31,399 nucleotides of DNA from Rhodocollybia butyracea (Eukaryota; Basidiomycota; Agaricomycetes; Agaricales; Omphalotaceae). A program made the position numbers and the translations under genes. Below the pieces are notes generated by a model, which was not told where the DNA came from, searched no databases, and worked only from the letters and a program-made list of their open reading frames with translations. The DNA lies in assembly GCA_015501585.1 (NCBI GenBank), contig JADNRY010000685.1, forward strand, positions 1-31,399. The letters are read 5' to 3'. Shown one piece after another: positions 30,643-31,399 of the stretch. Each line of letters opens with the position of its first letter. Positions within the stretch are counted from its first letter, which is position 1.

Positions 30643-31399
30643 GATATTTACGAGTCTACGCACTCTAAGTAATACCCTTAAGTTACTTGTGGGGCGCTGT
30701 TTACTTCGTACCCACATTATTATCCAACAATCGCAGCCGTTTTTGGCGGTTTTATATCAAGTCCGTCATCTGGATAGTCCATTTCCCCCGTTTTCGTAAT
30801 GTCATTCAGTGGATCAGTCGTGACTCCGTTGTTTATCCTTTGGCCGCAGAGTCAAGCTTGGTTCAGACATTGTATTTGCGCAAGCGGTGAGCTCTTAGAT
30901 TTACGCACTTGCGCGGAGCAAAGCTTCATATCCACACTTGGACGGAGTCTTGCCACTTTTCCTATCTGGACATCTATCTACATCGATTTATTGATCGCCA
31001 GATACGTCGTTTATAAGAAACTAGACACACGAGGACATCTCGCACAATCTCGTGTGTGGGATACAGAACGTACAAAGAGTACAGCGGGTTACATTTTCAG
31101 TCATTGAGTTTAAGAAGTTTAATTGCTGCCCCTCTCTTCAAAAACAGCAACTCCGGTGTCAACACCTCATCCAGTCCACTCATCAAAACAGTTCCAGATA
31201 TCTCAACAAAAGGATAAGCAATCGAGTAAAGGATCCTGTCTAGTCCGATAATAGTGCAACATCACGTTCACCTTACCTGGCACTTCGTCAGTATTAAGGG
31301 CTGGATAGCGATGTTGTGGGCCAGAATTCCAAAAATAATAAAAACCAAAAAAGGAAAGAGGAGAAAAGAGAAAGAAAGAAAGAAAGGAATTTCTCACTC
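30643..31399. other. Gene-free right end
   Basis: No supported exon. A short scrap related to 29034-29056 lies near 31245, and a GAAA microsatellite at about 31366-31386. Confidence 0.4.
31366..31386. repeat. (GAAA)n microsatellite
   Basis: Runs of GAAA and AGAG near the right edge, inside a purine-rich stretch starting at about 31330. Confidence 0.8.

Overview
The window looks like nuclear DNA of a mushroom-forming basidiomycete (Agaricomycetes). Genes are split by many short GT-AG introns of about 45-70 bp. The content is typical of that group: two class I hydrophobins, a STAND/NLR protein with a kinesin-light-chain-type TPR array, small Ser/Thr-rich or GPI-type surface proteins, and single-pass surface proteins with Ser/Thr stalks. 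All exon models were built by hand from reading frames and intron phases. No transcript or database evidence was available.

Layout. 1-893 (-): copy A of a small secreted, probably GPI-anchored protein, running off the left edge. 893-2700: its duplicated upstream DNA. 2852-4479: non-autonomous DNA transposon with long terminal inverted repeats. 4483-6300: no gene seen. 6441-10035 (+): NLR-like NTPase with 14 TPR units and a C-terminal membrane anchor, broken by one frameshift. 10790-11165: three-copy tandem repeat. 11179-12361 (-): decayed fragment of Elongator subunit Elp1. 12443-12793 (-): unrecognised ORF with a 22-residue internal repeat. 14785-15371 (+): polygalacturonase (GH28) fragment, cut short. 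15424-16475 (-): copy B of the secreted protein, intact. 16476-18700: duplicated DNA matching the left end. 19190-19900: second copy of the DNA upstream of the polygalacturonase, without the gene. 20571-21185 and 22595-23230 (+): tandem hydrophobins, each followed by a relic of a Nudix gene. 23930-25179 (-): intact CoA-diphosphatase-type Nudix hydrolase. 25932-27090 (+): Ser/Thr-rich single-pass membrane protein. 27780-28144 (+): mitofissin (Atg44/DUF1748) gene. 28420-29008: two-copy repeat, one copy split by a 66-bp perfect hairpin. 29491-30642 (+): second single-pass surface protein.

Overall this is a duplication-rich accessory region. Two conserved housekeeping-type genes (Nudix CoA diphosphatase and mitofissin) sit beside fast-changing surface-protein and immune-receptor-like genes. 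Nothing suggests that neighbours form one pathway. The common thread is local duplication followed by decay: A/B secreted proteins, hydrophobin-Nudix units, Elp1 and polygalacturonase fragments. The least expected items are the 66-bp hairpin with a 5-bp flanking duplication, the transposon with a matching empty site in a paralogous segment, the Nudix relics behind each hydrophobin, and the tail-anchored NLR.
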